From the NCBI RefSeq assembly GCF_964340395.1, contig NC_135571.1, positions 13,728,546-13,790,545 of the forward strand: 62,000 nucleotides of DNA. Direction: 5' to 3'. Source of the DNA: Glandiceps talaboti. Its lineage: Eukaryota > Hemichordata > Enteropneusta > Spengelidae. Under the pieces are notes generated by a model. That model was not told where the DNA came from. It did no database searches and saw only the letters and a list, made by a program, of their open reading frames with translations. Each line of letters opens with the position of its first letter. Positions within the stretch are counted from its first letter, which is position 1. Position numbers and translations under genes: made by a program. This document shows positions 23,990-39,142 of this stretch, one piece after another.

Positions 23990-26209
23990 ATGGCGTCTAA
24001 AGAGCTGTCGGTCCTCGAGAGAGTCAACGAAAATTTCCTGTTATGTGGCATTTGTTTGGAGCGATATAAAACCCCTAAACTTCTACCATGTCTACACAGT
24101 TTCTGTGAGTCATGTTTGGTAACATTGGTGCAGAAACGTGGTGGTGATGTGATCATCTGTCCTACATGTCGACGTTCCTTCCAACTACTGAAGAACGGCG
24201 TAACAGGTATTCCTACTGACTCGTTTCTACATGAATTAACTGAAACTTTCAGAAAACGAGACGAAGGGTCAGCTGATTCAAGGAAATGTGAGGGATGTCA
24301 ACAGGGAGAGAGTGTCAAACATTGTGTTGAGTGTGGTTTTGATATGTGTTCAATTTGTGCTGCTTCCCACGGTCGATTTCCGAGTTCCAGATCACACCAT
24401 TTAATGACCTTGGAAGAATTCCAGTCTGCTAAGTCCGATGACCCCATCTCAGTACGGCCACCTTTATACTGTACCTACCACCCAGGCATTCGAATCGAAT
24501 TCTTCTGCGATACTTGTGACAAAGCAACTTGCGCGGAATGTATAGTTTTAGATCATCCACGACCAGATCATACATACAGGCACCTGAAAGAAGCAGCCAC
24601 AGAATACTCAAAGAAATTTGAAGAAATGATCGGACTATTGGAAGCAAAAGAAATCGAAGCCAAGAAAAGTCAAACATCAGTCAAGCAGGTGTTAGAAGCA
24701 CTTGACAAGTGTTACCAGACAGAGGAACACAAGTTGAAAGACCACGTCCAAAAGACGATAGATGAAGTTATCCGTTTAATACAACAAAGTGGTGATACAT
24801 TACTGAGAGAACTAAAAGAAGAATATGATATTAGAAAGATGAATTTGGACGCACAGCTGAAAGAACTAGAAGGTGCTGAAAACGACCTGTCCCATACAAG
24901 AGAATATATCAATAACGTGATGCATTATGGGAGTGCTGGTCAACTGATGGTTGCCAAGAAGGGTATCTCTGCACAAGTAGATGTATTACTGAACGTAGAG
25001 ACAGAAACAGAGCCGATAGAAGACGATTATTTGAAGTTCTTACCATTTGATGACTTCTGTGATGCAAGGTGTGTTGGTGAAATACAGAAACAAGATGCCA
25101 GCTACACGCTAACCACCATTCCAGAGTTTGTTAGAGTAGGTGATGATATAAAAGTAACCATGGCAACTGACACTCCACAAAAGACGAACAGAGAAATCAA
25201 TGTTGAGGCTGTTTTAATGAAACCTGATGACAGCATAGATGATGTAGAAATGACGAAGAATAACGATAACACATGGACACTAAACACACGTGGAAATATC
25301 TGTGGAAAACATGAATTGTCAGTCTCTGTACGTAAGAAAGCTGTAAACGGGTCACCAGCTTGTATTGATGTTATTCCACAGAAAGGATTAATTTGGCAGA
25401 CTGGCAAATCTGGGAGTGGATTAGGGGAGCTGAACAATCCCCATGGCATTCGTTCAACAAGAGATGGACATTTGCAAGTATGTGACTATAACAATCATAG
25501 GTTACAAACATTCACATCAAAAGGCCAACCAAACACTATAATAAAGTTCAGTAACATCTCATCCACTGTTAAACCAGTCTATTCAGTACAGGCAGATAAT
25601 GGTGATATATTTACCACTGATCATGGAAGTAAACAGGTTATCGTCCATGATGAAAATGGTCACGTGATGAGAAGTTTTGGGAAGGGTATGATGAAATACC
25701 CGTATGGAATCGCCATTAGTCCTCTGAATGGAATGGTTTACGTCGTAGATCACACTGGTCATTGTATACATATATACAACCAAGATGGAAACCTCTACAA
25801 GACTTTCGGCACTTACGGTCAAGGTCAAGGTCAGCTTTATTGTCCTCAAGATATCAAGGTTGACCATGATGGTAAAGTGTTTGTGTCAGAATGGTATAAT
25901 CATCGAATCCAAGTGTTCAACTCTGAGGGTCAGTATCTGTATTCATTTGGAAGTCAAGGTTCAGGTGATGGACAGATGAATAACCCGGTGGGATTGGCCC
26001 TTGACAGTGCTAGTAATGTGTATGTCTGTGATTACAGCAACAACAGAGTGCTGAAATTTACTTCAAATGGTGAATTTATCAGTCGTATTGACAGTGATGA
26101 TAATCCATGCAGTAATCCATATGGTGTATATGTTACTGATGACAAACCATTGGGAAATGTTGTTGTAGTTAACTATGATAACAGCTGTGTACAGATGTTT
26201 GCACAGTAG
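23990..26209 (+). CDS. TRIM-NHL protein (TRIM2/3/71-like E3 ubiquitin ligase)
   Basis: This is a probable RING E3 ubiquitin ligase of the TRIM-NHL group, with 739 residues from the ATG at 23990. That start is preferred over the in-frame ATG at 23936 because AACAACATGG is a better context and the protein then begins close to the RING. Domains in order: RING near residues 15-65 (CGICLERYKTPKLLPCLHSF); a first B-box (CEGCQQGESVKHCVECGFDM); a second B-box (YCTYHPGIRIEFFCDTC) with following Cys/His residues; a coiled coil over about residues 200-330; a filamin-type Ig repeat around 370-460 ending in GSPACIDVIP; and at least four NHL blades to the end (LNNPHGI, VCDYNNHRLQTF, YCPQDIKV, NNPVGLAL). 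The coding region is uninterrupted, unlike its neighbours. That could mean a retrocopy origin or simply a single coding exon. Family members bind substrates or RNA through the NHL propeller; which applies here is unknown. Confidence 0.93.
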   Translation: MASKELSVLERVNENFLLCGICLERYKTPKLLPCLHSFCESCLVTLVQKRGGDVIICPTCRRSFQLLKNGVTGIPTDSFLHELTETFRKRDEGSADSRKCEGCQQGESVKHCVECGFDMCSICAASHGRFPSSRSHHLMTLEEFQSAKSDDPISVRPPLYCTYHPGIRIEFFCDTCDKATCAECIVLDHPRPDHTYRHLKEAATEYSKKFEEMIGLLEAKEIEAKKSQTSVKQVLEALDKCYQTEEHKLKDHVQKTIDEVIRLIQQSGDTLLRELKEEYDIRKMNLDAQLKELEGAENDLSHTREYINNVMHYGSAGQLMVAKKGISAQVDVLLNVETETEPIEDDYLKFLPFDDFCDARCVGEIQKQDASYTLTTIPEFVRVGDDIKVTMATDTPQKTNREINVEAVLMKPDDSIDDVEMTKNNDNTWTLNTRGNICGKHELSVSVRKKAVNGSPACIDVIPQKGLIWQTGKSGSGLGELNNPHGIRSTRDGHLQVCDYNNHRLQTFTSKGQPNTIIKFSNISSTVKPVYSVQADNGDIFTTDHGSKQVIVHDENGHVMRSFGKGMMKYPYGIAISPLNGMVYVVDHTGHCIHIYNQDGNLYKTFGTYGQGQGQLYCPQDIKVDHDGKVFVSEWYNHRIQVFNSEGQYLYSFGSQGSGDGQMNNPVGLALDSASNVYVCDYSNNRVLKFTSNGEFISRIDSDDNPCSNPYGVYVTDDKPLGNVVVVNYDNSCVQMFAQ

Positions 26210-26309
26210 GTGACAAATCACAACTGACAGAGAATTGAACGCTCTAAGCGTCGTTGTAGCAGTGTTACGTGATAAATCACTACGTACCTTCTGGAAGAGA
26301 GTGAATGAC

Positions 26310-27165
26310 TATAATTTTGAACAGATACACTTTGCTACTTTGAAAAAGAATGACAATTTCTGTATGTTTAACAATTATCACGTGTCAGTGGAAATACACA
26401 GACATGGTTGAGAAAACAATGATTCTAATTTTGATGAAATACTCTATATATAAATTATGAGAGTAATTCTTTCAATCTTACAAATTAAATATGTGACAAT
26501 TTATGTGTTACCACAATATCATAAACAGTAATTCTAACATCGCCTACATGTATGTAACAATTTATTGAAATTACAAATTTGTATGAATATATACAACCAA
26601 TATATAGAAAACTCAAAATACATAATTAATATTTAATAATAATTGACTTAAAATATATAATACATAATTAAAACATGATTTATATCTACATGGTATATCG
26701 AGTACATTTTCCAAATCCTTTGGTACTGGTGTATTTGATTACTTGTTATTTTGTATTACTTGTCTAAAACGTATTATCTTAGTAGAGTTCATTTAGTTTG
26801 TAAAGTAACAATGGTGTACTGACAACAATACATCTCTGGAACTGAAGCACTGATTGTGATTTTTATTTCGTTGATAAAACTAGAATCAGTCCAACTACAG
26901 TGCATAGGCGTCAGTGAATCACGGAAGGGGAACTTGAGAAGTGAACATTGAGTCAGAGGATGAAGCAAGAACTGTGTTCCAAAAGTTCATCTTACATCAA
27001 TTAAATACTTTTCAAACCCTTCGACTCCTCCGGCCAAAGAATCTGACGAGTTGTTGGTTACCGAGTAATTAAACTATTGAACTTGTTAAAACTACATGTT
27101 ATATGAAATTTGAGATTATTGCTGATAATAATACGTTATCTAAACATGAACAAATCGTATTTCTA
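26310..27165. repeat. TRIM-NHL 3' flank, copy a of three
   Basis: This downstream flank shares phrases with two later blocks: AAAACGTATTATCTTAGTAGAGTTCA, given here as ACGTATTATCTTAG, and CTAAACATGAACAAATC. Copies b (27812-28350) and c (29000-29900) are diverged versions, so the TRIM 3' flank has been triplicated. Confidence 0.7.
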
Positions 27166-27564
27166 TACGAGTAGTCGTAGTGTAGGTGTGTGCAGTCCGA
27201 CGCAGTTCTTGCGCAGATCAATGTGAGAGGGTGTTAGAGGGCGCGCTTGATGTCAGCAATACTTAGCGAATGTATTGCAAAATTTATATTCTATTCGAAA
27301 ATATACAAGCATAGAATCGTGAAAACACCGGATAATGAATTGTAGGCATGTGAGACAATGATATGACAATGTGTTTACCACAACTAGCTGAGTGAACGTG
27401 ATGATTGTCCGATATATGAACTGGACACATAAAACTTCAAGGCTGTAGTCAATATGACCCTCCGATATGAATACTCAGGAGGGTTTGTGTTTGGGTTAGA
27501 ACCTCAATTTTGAACGTCGTGACCACTTTTGAGATGCAAAACCGAAGGTCATATTTTTCATTCA

Positions 27565-27811
27565 CATGAATGTATAGTTTTAGATCATCCACGAGCAGAT
27601 CATACATACATACAGGCACCTGAAAGAAGCAGCCACAGAATATTCAGAGAATTTTGAAGAAATGCTAGGAATATTGAAAGCAAAAGAAATCGAAGCCACG
27701 AAATGTCATTCATCAGTCAAACAGGTGTTAGAAGCACTTGAGAAATGCTTCCAGACAGAGCAACACAAGTTGAAAGACCACGTCCAAAAGACGATAGATG
27801 AAGTTATCCGT

Positions 27812-27813
<2 letters not shown>
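27565..27813 (+). pseudogene. Partial TRIM-NHL pseudogene (B-box 2 and coiled coil only)
   Basis: This segment closely matches 24538-24777 of the TRIM-NHL gene, from TATAGTTTTAGATCATCCAC to GAAGTTATCCGTTT. It covers the end of B-box 2 and the first half of the coiled coil. A 4-bp CATA expansion (CATACATACATACAG instead of CATACATACAG) shifts the frame. At 27812 the match jumps directly to sequence like the gene's 3' flank (GGTATATTTGATTA, compare 26732). RING, B-box 1, filamin and NHL parts are absent, so it is a dead internally deleted copy. Confidence 0.9.
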
Positions 27814-28350
<537 letters not shown>

Positions 28351-28999
28351 CAGGGCGGTCTTATCAGGGGCATGAGGCAACAATTCTTGTGAAATCCGAA
28401 ATTGATAATGATATACAGGCAATAAAGGCCCAAGTTAGCTATGAGTCACATTTAAATACTTACTTCTTTATTTATAGTATATTTTAATAAACTCATTATA
28501 CACGTCTACACATATTTGTTATTTTGGGTAAGAGGCCAGAAATGATTATATGTATGTACTTGTACACTTTCTGGTCTTTTAAAAAAAATGAAACATTTTT
28601 AATAATCTCAGAAAAAGTTTATATAAATATGGAAGACTCGTAAAAAGAATATAGGAAAAGAAAGTATATGCATACGGAGAGACATTGTGCAAAATCGACG
28701 TCATGACTATCTTTGATATGGAAATGTTAATATCATTATTACATTTTTGTTCTAATTTTACATTTTTGTTGAGATTTTTGAACCAAAAACATAGTAATTT
28801 GAATAGGGTGAAAGTTCACAATTTTCATTTCCATGACCACTTTGTTCAGCATAGGGACAAACAGATAATTTCTAAAAATAAATAGTGAAATTGAATTATT
28901 TTACATATGAACTTATAAAAAATATCCACATGAAGCTTTTTGTTAAAGATTTCATGAAATTGTTGTGCTAAAAATAAAACTATTCCTTAACAGAAATAT
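28351..28999. other. AT-rich spacer
   Basis: I recognise no gene or repeat family between copies b and c of the TRIM flank. Confidence 0.55.
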
Positions 29000-29510
29000 G
29001 TACATTCTGCTACTTCTATAGATAATGAGTAGTATTTGTGTGTTAAAAAATATCACGTGTTGATGGAAGCACACATATATGGTTGGGAACAAATTATTCC
29101 ATCATCGGTGAAATTGTGTGACAGCAAAGTAGATTATGAGAACCTTACATGTAACAATTTATGTGTTACACCAATATCTTAAAACGTATTGACGATTCTG
29201 TAATTAGGAAAAATACTCTATATAGATTATATGTGAGAGAAATTCTTACAACCCTTACAGAAACTACTAATATACAAAACAATCAGACTGAAGAAACCCT
29301 GATATACGTGGCGTATATTTACATGATTGGTATTTTGGCTAAATTTCCAAGTTATTTTAAATTAGTGTTTTTCATTACTTATTTAAGTTACATGTCTTTA
29401 GTTAGTAAAGTAACGAAGTATTAACAGTGAATCCGAAAACCATTTATTGAACATCGATCGCGAGACACTGATAGTGTTGTTTTTGCTTTAGATAAATATT
29501 TCTCTCTGTT

Positions 29511-29597
<87 letters not shown>

Positions 29598-29646
29598 GAC
29601 TGTCTGTCTGCCTTCTTTGTCTGCCTGTCCGTCTACTCCTACGCCC

Positions 29647-29691
<45 letters not shown>

Positions 29692-29692
29692 G

Positions 29693-29731
<39 letters not shown>

Positions 29732-29900
29732 AGGGTGAGCTCAATTGCAGTGAACCCAACTTTGCAATTGTGTCCATAGAAAATATTCATTTTGTTTTAT
29801 TATTTTTAAGAGATGTAAATAGAGCAAGATGAGAAAGTCATATTACAACGAATAAATGTCCAACAGCCCCTCCCCAATATGGCCGAAGAAACTGATTGTC
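29000..29900. repeat. TRIM-NHL 3' flank, copy c, with (CTGT)n
   Basis: Shares ATATCACGTGTTGATGGAAG (compare ATTATCACGTGTCAGTGGAA near 26376), CAATTTATGTGTTAC and GATAAATATTTCTCTCTG with the other copies. It carries (CTGT)n at 29510-29690 and a short (CA)n. No TRIM coding sequence remains attached. Confidence 0.65.
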
Positions 29901-30752
29901 CCCAAAAGTTAAAGACTTTAGTTTCAAAGCAGACTAAGTTAATTCTACATTTCCTATAACCTGACCTGACCTAACCTGACCTGACCTGACCTGACCTGAC
30001 CTGACCTATATTTCTTACATTTGGGAAAGAGATGAAAATAATAGAAGCCGTCCATCACAGGAATAGAAAAAGTGACAACGTCATTAATTAATTATATGAG
30101 TTGGCTACGTCGCAAGTGTGTGTCTAAGGGAGCGGACAGAATTTACGGCAGGGGGGGGAACCTGGGGAGAAATTATCTCTGACTTGGTTTCCCCCCCCCA
30201 TCCACTGTGACCAAAATTTCACAGCCCCCCCCTTTCAAAAGTATAAAAATTTCATGCCCCCCCCCAAAAAAAAAAAAAAAAAGAAAGAAAAAAAAAGTGC
30301 ACAATATCCTGCCCCCTACAATAACTAAAAAGAGTACAATTTTTTTGTTACTGTAGCACAACTGTAATATTTCTTTTGGTACTACTATTATGTTACTATT
30401 TCAGCCCAAACAACTTAGTAGTTGTAGAGGAAGTTTTTAAGAAACAAAACAAAATAAAACATTTTGACCATACATGTAATCATACACATGTGGTATAATC
30501 TTGTTTATTTCCCAACTAGACACCATAAGTAGACATCACTTAATACCAAGGCATTTGATGTGGTGGTTTTAACTGTCATTCACTGATACAGAAACACAGA
30601 CACAGAGTAAACACACATTCACTTGCGTGATTTGTGAAAAACTGTAGTGGGGACATTTGTGGGGAGTATCTAAGGACATCACATCACATCACACCACATT
30701 CATGGAGTACTTGAACACCCAAAGGGCTTTTCGCTGGGAAACAAATTAAAAG

Positions 30753-31478
30753 ATGACAAAATTAGGAAAACAAATCGAAATGATAGATAGTGAATTTGTG
30801 AACAGATACGTTACACTGCCTGTTGATCTGAATGTGAAGGATGTTACCAGAGTCACAAAGGTGCTACAAGATCTTCAGAATTCACATAAAAGTCTAGAAG
30901 AACTACGTGATCTTTTAGAAAACAGGAGAAGGGAACTGTTTGATGACAATCACAGTGAGTGGCCATTTGCTGGTAGTGAAAACAAATATATAACAAGTAA
31001 ACTTGATACTCTGAAACATTGGCTTGATTTAGTGAAAGCCAAACAAAATGATGTTTCTCATACAAGTGACATCATTGCAACAAGATTCCCACAGAATGAA
31101 GTTGTTGTTAGCGAACGACACAGGAAGACAAGGAGAAAGAAGGAAAATAAAAGAAAAGTAAGAAGAAGGAAAGAGAAAAGAACAATTAGTCAAGCAAAAA
31201 GACTGTTGTTAACTGTTTTTAGTGAGCAACGTGTGGATAAGGTTGTAGGAAAATACGGCCAGAAGGCAACTACCAAAGTTAGTGCAAAGTCACTGATGAA
31301 AAAACACTTAACACCACGCAGACATCTAAATGCTTTACAATATTTAGTACAGATAGATGCATTTGATGATGCTGAGGAGGGAAATAGTTTAATTTCACTG
31401 GTTTTAGATAGAAAGAAAGACAAGTCTTGCCTCACATCTTCAGACTCTAGTGAGTCTGAAAGTGAAACTCAAGAATAG
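30753..31478 (+). CDS. Uncharacterised 241-aa protein inside the TIR element
   Basis: A complete frame runs from the ATG at 30753 to a TAG at 31478 within the TAA-flanked transposon. The N-terminal half is helical in character (KVLQDLQNSHKSLEELRDLL), followed by a strongly basic stretch around residues 122-147 (RKTRRKKENKRKVRRRKEKR), which could be a nuclear localisation or nucleic-acid binding signal. The C-terminus is acidic and Ser-rich (SSDSSESESETQE). I recognise no transposase DDE motif and cannot identify a Myb-like domain. Its central position suggests an element-encoded accessory protein or a captured host exon. Codon usage looks ordinary, with no internal stops. Function is unknown. 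Confidence 0.6.
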   Translation: MTKLGKQIEMIDSEFVNRYVTLPVDLNVKDVTRVTKVLQDLQNSHKSLEELRDLLENRRRELFDDNHSEWPFAGSENKYITSKLDTLKHWLDLVKAKQNDVSHTSDIIATRFPQNEVVVSERHRKTRRKKENKRKVRRRKEKRTISQAKRLLLTVFSEQRVDKVVGKYGQKATTKVSAKSLMKKHLTPRRHLNALQYLVQIDAFDDAEEGNSLISLVLDRKKDKSCLTSSDSSESESETQE

Positions 31479-31600
31479 TGTCAAGGAAAGAAATAAAACA
31501 CCTATCTAAATTAATCTGGCCAGACGTTTTTGTATTTACATTTTTCACTAAAAGGTAACTTTTTAATCACATAAATTACAGGTCCTATGCTAGTATATTA

Positions 31601-31708
<108 letters not shown>

Positions 31709-32223
31709 TTGATGGTATTTACACACTGAACCTGTTTCCACAGTGCTAAAATGTATGTATGTATGTATGTATGTATGTATGTATGTATGTATGTATGTAT
31801 GTATGTATGTATGTATGTATGTATACATATGTGTGTGTGTAAGTGTGTGTGTGTGTGTATGTGTGTGTGTGTGTGTGTGTGTGAACAACTTGGAGGATAT
31901 AAGAGTAATTCAGGGTGTATCAAATTAATCTTGAGTAGTGTTTTTATGCTTCACTAAATAGGTACATACAAACGTACACACTTCCATTTAATACATAAAT
32001 GAAAGTGTAGACATTCAATATTAAAGGCGATATCAAGTGCTATCTCATGCAATGCTAAATTTTCTAACATATTAATTTTTTTCAATGACAAAATATTTCG
32101 CGGCCCCCCCTTTCAAACCATGAGAATTTTCATGCCCCCCCCCTTCAAGCCTCCCATTTTTTTCATGCCCCCCCCCATTTCTCCCCAGCCCCCCCCCCTC
32201 CGTAAATTCTGTCCGGTCCCTAA

Positions 32224-32620
32224 TGCAGCTCCCACTTTATGGAATGTTTTACCGACAGAAATTAGAGTGTCACCATCTGTCGTCTCCTTTAAAACATCTA
32301 TTAAAACGCACCTTTTCCAAAAGCACTATGGATAAATCATCGAAATATTGTCCATATCATTCTTTTATCATTTTACATTAGTCGAGCTGGTCTTACTTTT
32401 ATCATTGTATTCGAGCTGGTCTTACTTTTATCATTGTATTCAAGCTGGTCTTACTTTTATCATTGTATTCGAGCTGGTCTTACTTTTATCATTGTGTTCG
32501 AGCTGGCCTTACTTTTATCATTGTATTTTCAAATCATTTGTTATATATTTTATTGTGAAGCGGTTTGTTATTGTTTTGATGGAAGTCGCTATAGAAAAAG
32601 TATTATTATTATGTGCCCTG
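32224..32620 (+). mobile_element. LINE (L2/CR1-like) 3' end
   Basis: Directly after the TIR element the frame reads AAPTLWNVLPTEIR, then SVVSFKTSIKTHLF and a stop. This matches the conserved C-terminal block of L2/CR1-type non-LTR reverse transcriptases (A-P-x-L-W-N-x-L-P ... S-F-K-x-x-L-K-T-H-L-F). A 3' UTR follows with five short tandem units (TCGAGCTGGTCTTACTTTTA and variants) and the phrase GAAGTCGCTATAGAAAAAG, ending in a TTA-repeat tail typical of such elements. Confidence 0.75.
32374..32526. repeat. Short tandem units (~30 bp) in the LINE 3' UTR
   Basis: Five copies of a unit like ATTCGAGCTGGTCTTACTTT plus TATCATTGT lie between the LINE stop codon and its tail. Confidence 0.85.
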
Positions 32621-33033
32621 GTGCTCATAACTCACTGGCGAGCTCGCGTACTGCCCTTCTGGATAAAAGAACTACGTAAACTCATGCAGGTCTGTATTGG
32701 TACGACTCATTGCGTCTGGGATGTGGTCTGAGTCTGAGTCGGTCCTAGCTCGCGTACTATACCTATCTTTTCGTTTCGTATCCTAAGCCAAGTATATAGT
32801 GTTAGGTTGTTTTCCGCTGTTTCCTACAGTAATGACTACGTGGAGTTTGACCGGGCGTGCGTGCGCGTAACACTGGAAGTCGGCTACACGGTAACCTTCA
32901 GCCACGTAGGCAGGTCTCATGGGGGTTACCGGTCAATATAGTATATTTTCCCACTATTCCCAAACATGGAATACGGCCTCGAAACATTAGTCTTATTTGT
33001 AGCTCATTAGCTTAATTTTGGCGGGGTTTTAGT

Positions 33034-33340
33034 GTATAAAAAGGGGAGAGTTTCCGAGATTTCGTTAGTCAACCTGGGGACTCATTGGATGCTGTAATTT
33101 CGGGGAGAGAGAGTACTCCATACTCTCGTGATTTCGAAGCTGACTTCTCCACACTCATGCCCCGGTAAGCTACACTGGTTTGCCCGTCGGCCTGGTTCGT
33201 ACATGTGACTGTGGTAGATGCTGCACGAGTTGCGAGTTGTGTAGTGGGAAACCGGGCCTTGTCAATACAAAACTAGACCTCTATACCTGACGTACCAAAC
33301 TGCTGTCTTGCATTATCCTTTAGTCTGAAATAAAAGTGAC
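33034..33340 (+). promoter_or_regulatory. Possible LTR-like promoter/polyA segment (in both duplicates)
   Basis: TATAAAAAGGGG at 33034 is followed about 290 bp later by AATAAA at 33328 and then by TTATTGGGGTGCGAGACG. A TATA box, a polyadenylation signal and a GGTGCGAGAC-like phrase in this order recall the R/U5 end and primer-site region of an LTR retroelement. LTR termini and a target duplication were not defined. The same segment is at about 37610-37920. Confidence 0.3.
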
Positions 33341-33636
33341 GGTTCGTCTGAAACGTACTTGCTGTGCGTTCTACTAGTGAAGTGTAATTTATTGGGGTGC
33401 GAGACGTTAACCTTGCTGCGATCGCCGATCGCCCACTGTTTAACGCTATCGTGTAATCGAAAAAAGGGCATCTGTATTTCCTGTTGGCAAGTGACCACAC
33501 AACTATTTATACCATTACGTGCGACTCTAACATATCACTGATGCCTATATAGATAATGATAGATAAAGGGAATCAATATGTGGAGCAATATACCTAGGAC
33601 AATGGGGCATTAGCTATGTACACACTGATATTTAAT

Positions 33637-33816
33637 CACGTGACCAGACAACATCTCACGTGACCGGACTACATCATTGTCAAATTTCAATCCTTACCAC
33701 CTTATATAAATCATCTTGTACCAGTAGGTTCAGTACCAGAGTACGAGGCGTCGTCACTGGATCAGAAAAAATTGTGTGAGTTCGTCAAAGAAGAAATCTG
33801 TCATCTGCAGGTAAGT
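33637..33816 (+). promoter_or_regulatory. Promoter-like block with E-boxes, TATA and splice donor
   Basis: Two CACGTGAC motifs (about 33637 and 33656) precede TATATAAA at 33703, and a CTGCAG|GTAAGT donor follows at 33811. Spacing is suitable for a core promoter and a short non-coding first exon. The same arrangement is kept in the duplicate near 38210-38390. No downstream exon was recognised, so transcription is only an inference. Confidence 0.3.
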
Positions 33817-34812
33817 TACGCAAAGCTCCTTATATCTAATCTTGTTAAATGCGGATAATTTACCAATAGAATCACTACGACTATCCGACATTTAATAGGA
33901 TCTTACAAGAATTATTATCACCGAGATTTGGCGTTAAGAATATAGGTTTTATCAAAGCTAACTGTACACTCTTACTGTGTAGTACTGGGAGTTGCGGGTT
34001 ACTAAGAAACCAATAAAAAACCTGCAAATTCTCCACTTTAAAATGGCAAGATATCAGTTTCTTGCTAAATTTAGTGGGCTTTCAGTAACAACATGGAGGA
34101 GCGCTGGGGATTTCAAGGCCGGACTTATACGTAAAATATTACCCTCTCCTGATTCCGTCATGCTAAAAAATGACCTACCTCAATATTCTTTCTCTCAAAA
34201 ACATGACCATCCTCGTTAAAATATTACATTTTTTAAAAAAGAAAACATGCTTTAAATGCTGCCAGTCATGGGAAAGTTCCAGACTAATTGATTTAAAAGT
34301 TATAAAGGTGTCCCCCCCCCACCCCCAAATTACTACCACCGGAGTGAATTTGTGTAAAATCGCCACTGAAATTATAGATTCCTGTGTTTTAATCTCATTA
34401 GCTGAGCTGAAAGCCAGACAATTGACTTTCAAATACAATATGGGCATACACCTAATATTATTGCGTCGTGTCAACATCCCGCCGATATTATGCCCTAATA
34501 TCTTACTAAAGTCTTCCCGTTTTACTCCTAGGCCTAACCCTAACCAATGAAACAGCAGTGGGATTTGTTATATATTTTATTGTGAAGCGGTTTGTTATTG
34601 TTTTGATGGAAGTCGCTATAGAAAAATAAAGTATTATTATTATTATGTGCTCATAACTCACTGGCGAGCTCGCGTACTGCCCTTCTGGATAAAAGAACTA
34701 CGTAAACTCATGCAGGTCTGTATTGGTACGACTCATTGCGTCTGGGATGTGGTCTGAGTCTGAGTCGGTCCTAGCTCGCGTACTATACCTATTTTTTCGT
34801 TTCGTATCCTAA

Positions 34813-37353
<2,541 letters not shown>

Positions 37354-39142
37354 TAAAGCCAAGTATATAGTGTTAGGTTGTTTTCCGCTGTTTCCCACAG
37401 TAATGACTACGTGGAGTTTGACCGGGCGTGCGTGCGCGTAACACTGGAAGTCGGCTACACGGTAACCTTCAGCCACGTAGGCAGGTCTCATGGGGGTTAC
37501 CGGTCAATATAGTATATTTTCCCACTATTCCTAAACATGGAATACGGCCTCGAAACATTAGTCTTATTTGTAGTTCATTAGCTTAATTTTGGCGGGGTTT
37601 TAGTGTATAAAAAGGGGAGAGTTTCCGAGATTTCGTTAGTCAACCAGGGGACTCATTGGATGCTGTAATTTCGGGGAGAGAGAGTACTCCATACTCTCGT
37701 GATTTCGAAGCTGACTTCTCCACACTCATGCCCCGGCCGTAAGCTACACTGGTTTGCCCGTCGGCCTGGTTCGTACATGTGACTGTGGTAGATGCTGCAC
37801 GAGTTGCGAGTTGTGTAGTGGGAAACTGGGCCTTGTCAATACAAAACTAGACCTCTATACCTGACGTACCAAACTGCTGTCTTGCATTATCCTTTAGTCT
37901 GAAATAAAAGTGACGGTTCGTCTGAAACGTACTTGCTGTGCGTTCTACTAGTTAAGTGTAATTTATTGGGGTGCGAGACGTTAACCTTGCTGCGATCGCC
38001 GATCGCCCACTGTTTAACGCTATCGTGTAATCGAAAAAAGGGCATCTGTATTTCCTGTTGGCAAGTGACCACACAACTATTTATACCATTACGTGCGACT
38101 CTAACATATCACTGATGCCTATATAGATAATGATAGATAAAGGGAATCAATATGTGGAGCAATATACCTAGGACAATGGGGCATTAGCTATGTACACACT
38201 GATATTTAATCACGTGACCAGACAACATCTCACGTGACCGGACTACATCATTGCCAAATTTCAATCCTTACTACCTTATATAAATCATCTTGTACCAGTA
38301 GGTTCAGTATCAGAGTACGAGGCGTCGTCCCTGGATCAGAAAAAAATTGTGTGAGTTCGTCAAAGAAGAAATCTGTCATCTGCAGGTAAGTTACGCAAAG
38401 CTCCTTATATCTAATCTTGTTAAATGCGGATAATTTACCAATAGAATCACTACGACTATCCGACATTTAATAGGATCTTACAAGAATTATTATCACCGAG
38501 ATTTGGCGTTAAGAATATAGGTTTTATCAAAGCTAACTGTACACTCTTACTGTGTAGTACTGGGAGTTGCGGGTTACTAAGAAACCAATAAAAAACCTGC
38601 AAATTCTCCACTTTAAAATGGCAAGATATCAGTTTCTTGCTAAATTTAGTGGGCTTTCAGTAACAACATGGAGGAGCGCTGGGGATTTCAAGGCCGGACT
38701 TATACGTAAAATATTACCCTCTCCTGATTCCGTCATGCTAAAAAATGACCTACCTCAATATTCTTTCTCTCAAAAACATGACCATCCTCGTTAAAATATT
38801 ACATTTTTAAAAAAAGAAAACATGCTTTAAATGCTGCCAGTCATGGGAAAGTTCCAGACTAATTGATTTAAAAGTTATAAAGGTGTCCCCCCCCCCACCC
38901 CCAAATTACTACCACCGGAGTGAATTTGTGTAAAATCGCCACTGAAATTATAGATTCCTGTGTTTTAATCTCATTAGCTGAGCTGAAAGCCAGACAATTG
39001 ACTTTCAAATACAATATGGGCATACACCTAATATTATTGCGTCGTGTCAACATCCCGCCGATATTATGCCCTAATATCTTACTAAAGTCTTCCCGTTTTA
39101 CTCCTAGGCCTAACCCTAACCAATGAAACAGCAGTGGGATTT

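Larger units (their letters stand above)
32540..34566. repeat. Tandem duplication, unit 1 (2.03 kb)
   Basis: This unit runs from the LINE 3' tail (GTTATATATTTTATTGTGAA) to AAACAGCAGTGGGATTT. At 34567 the same sequence starts again, so the junction is head to tail. Copies differ at only scattered positions. The unit contains the LINE tail, a 170-bp segment with GAGCTCGCGTACTGCCCTTC, TATA-box-like sites and no convincing coding frame. Small matching ORFs in the two copies encode nothing recognisable. Confidence 0.92.

Noticed and set aside
29940-30006. Telomere-like repeat
   Set aside because: The unit is ACCTG with one CCTAA-like variant, not the animal telomere repeat.
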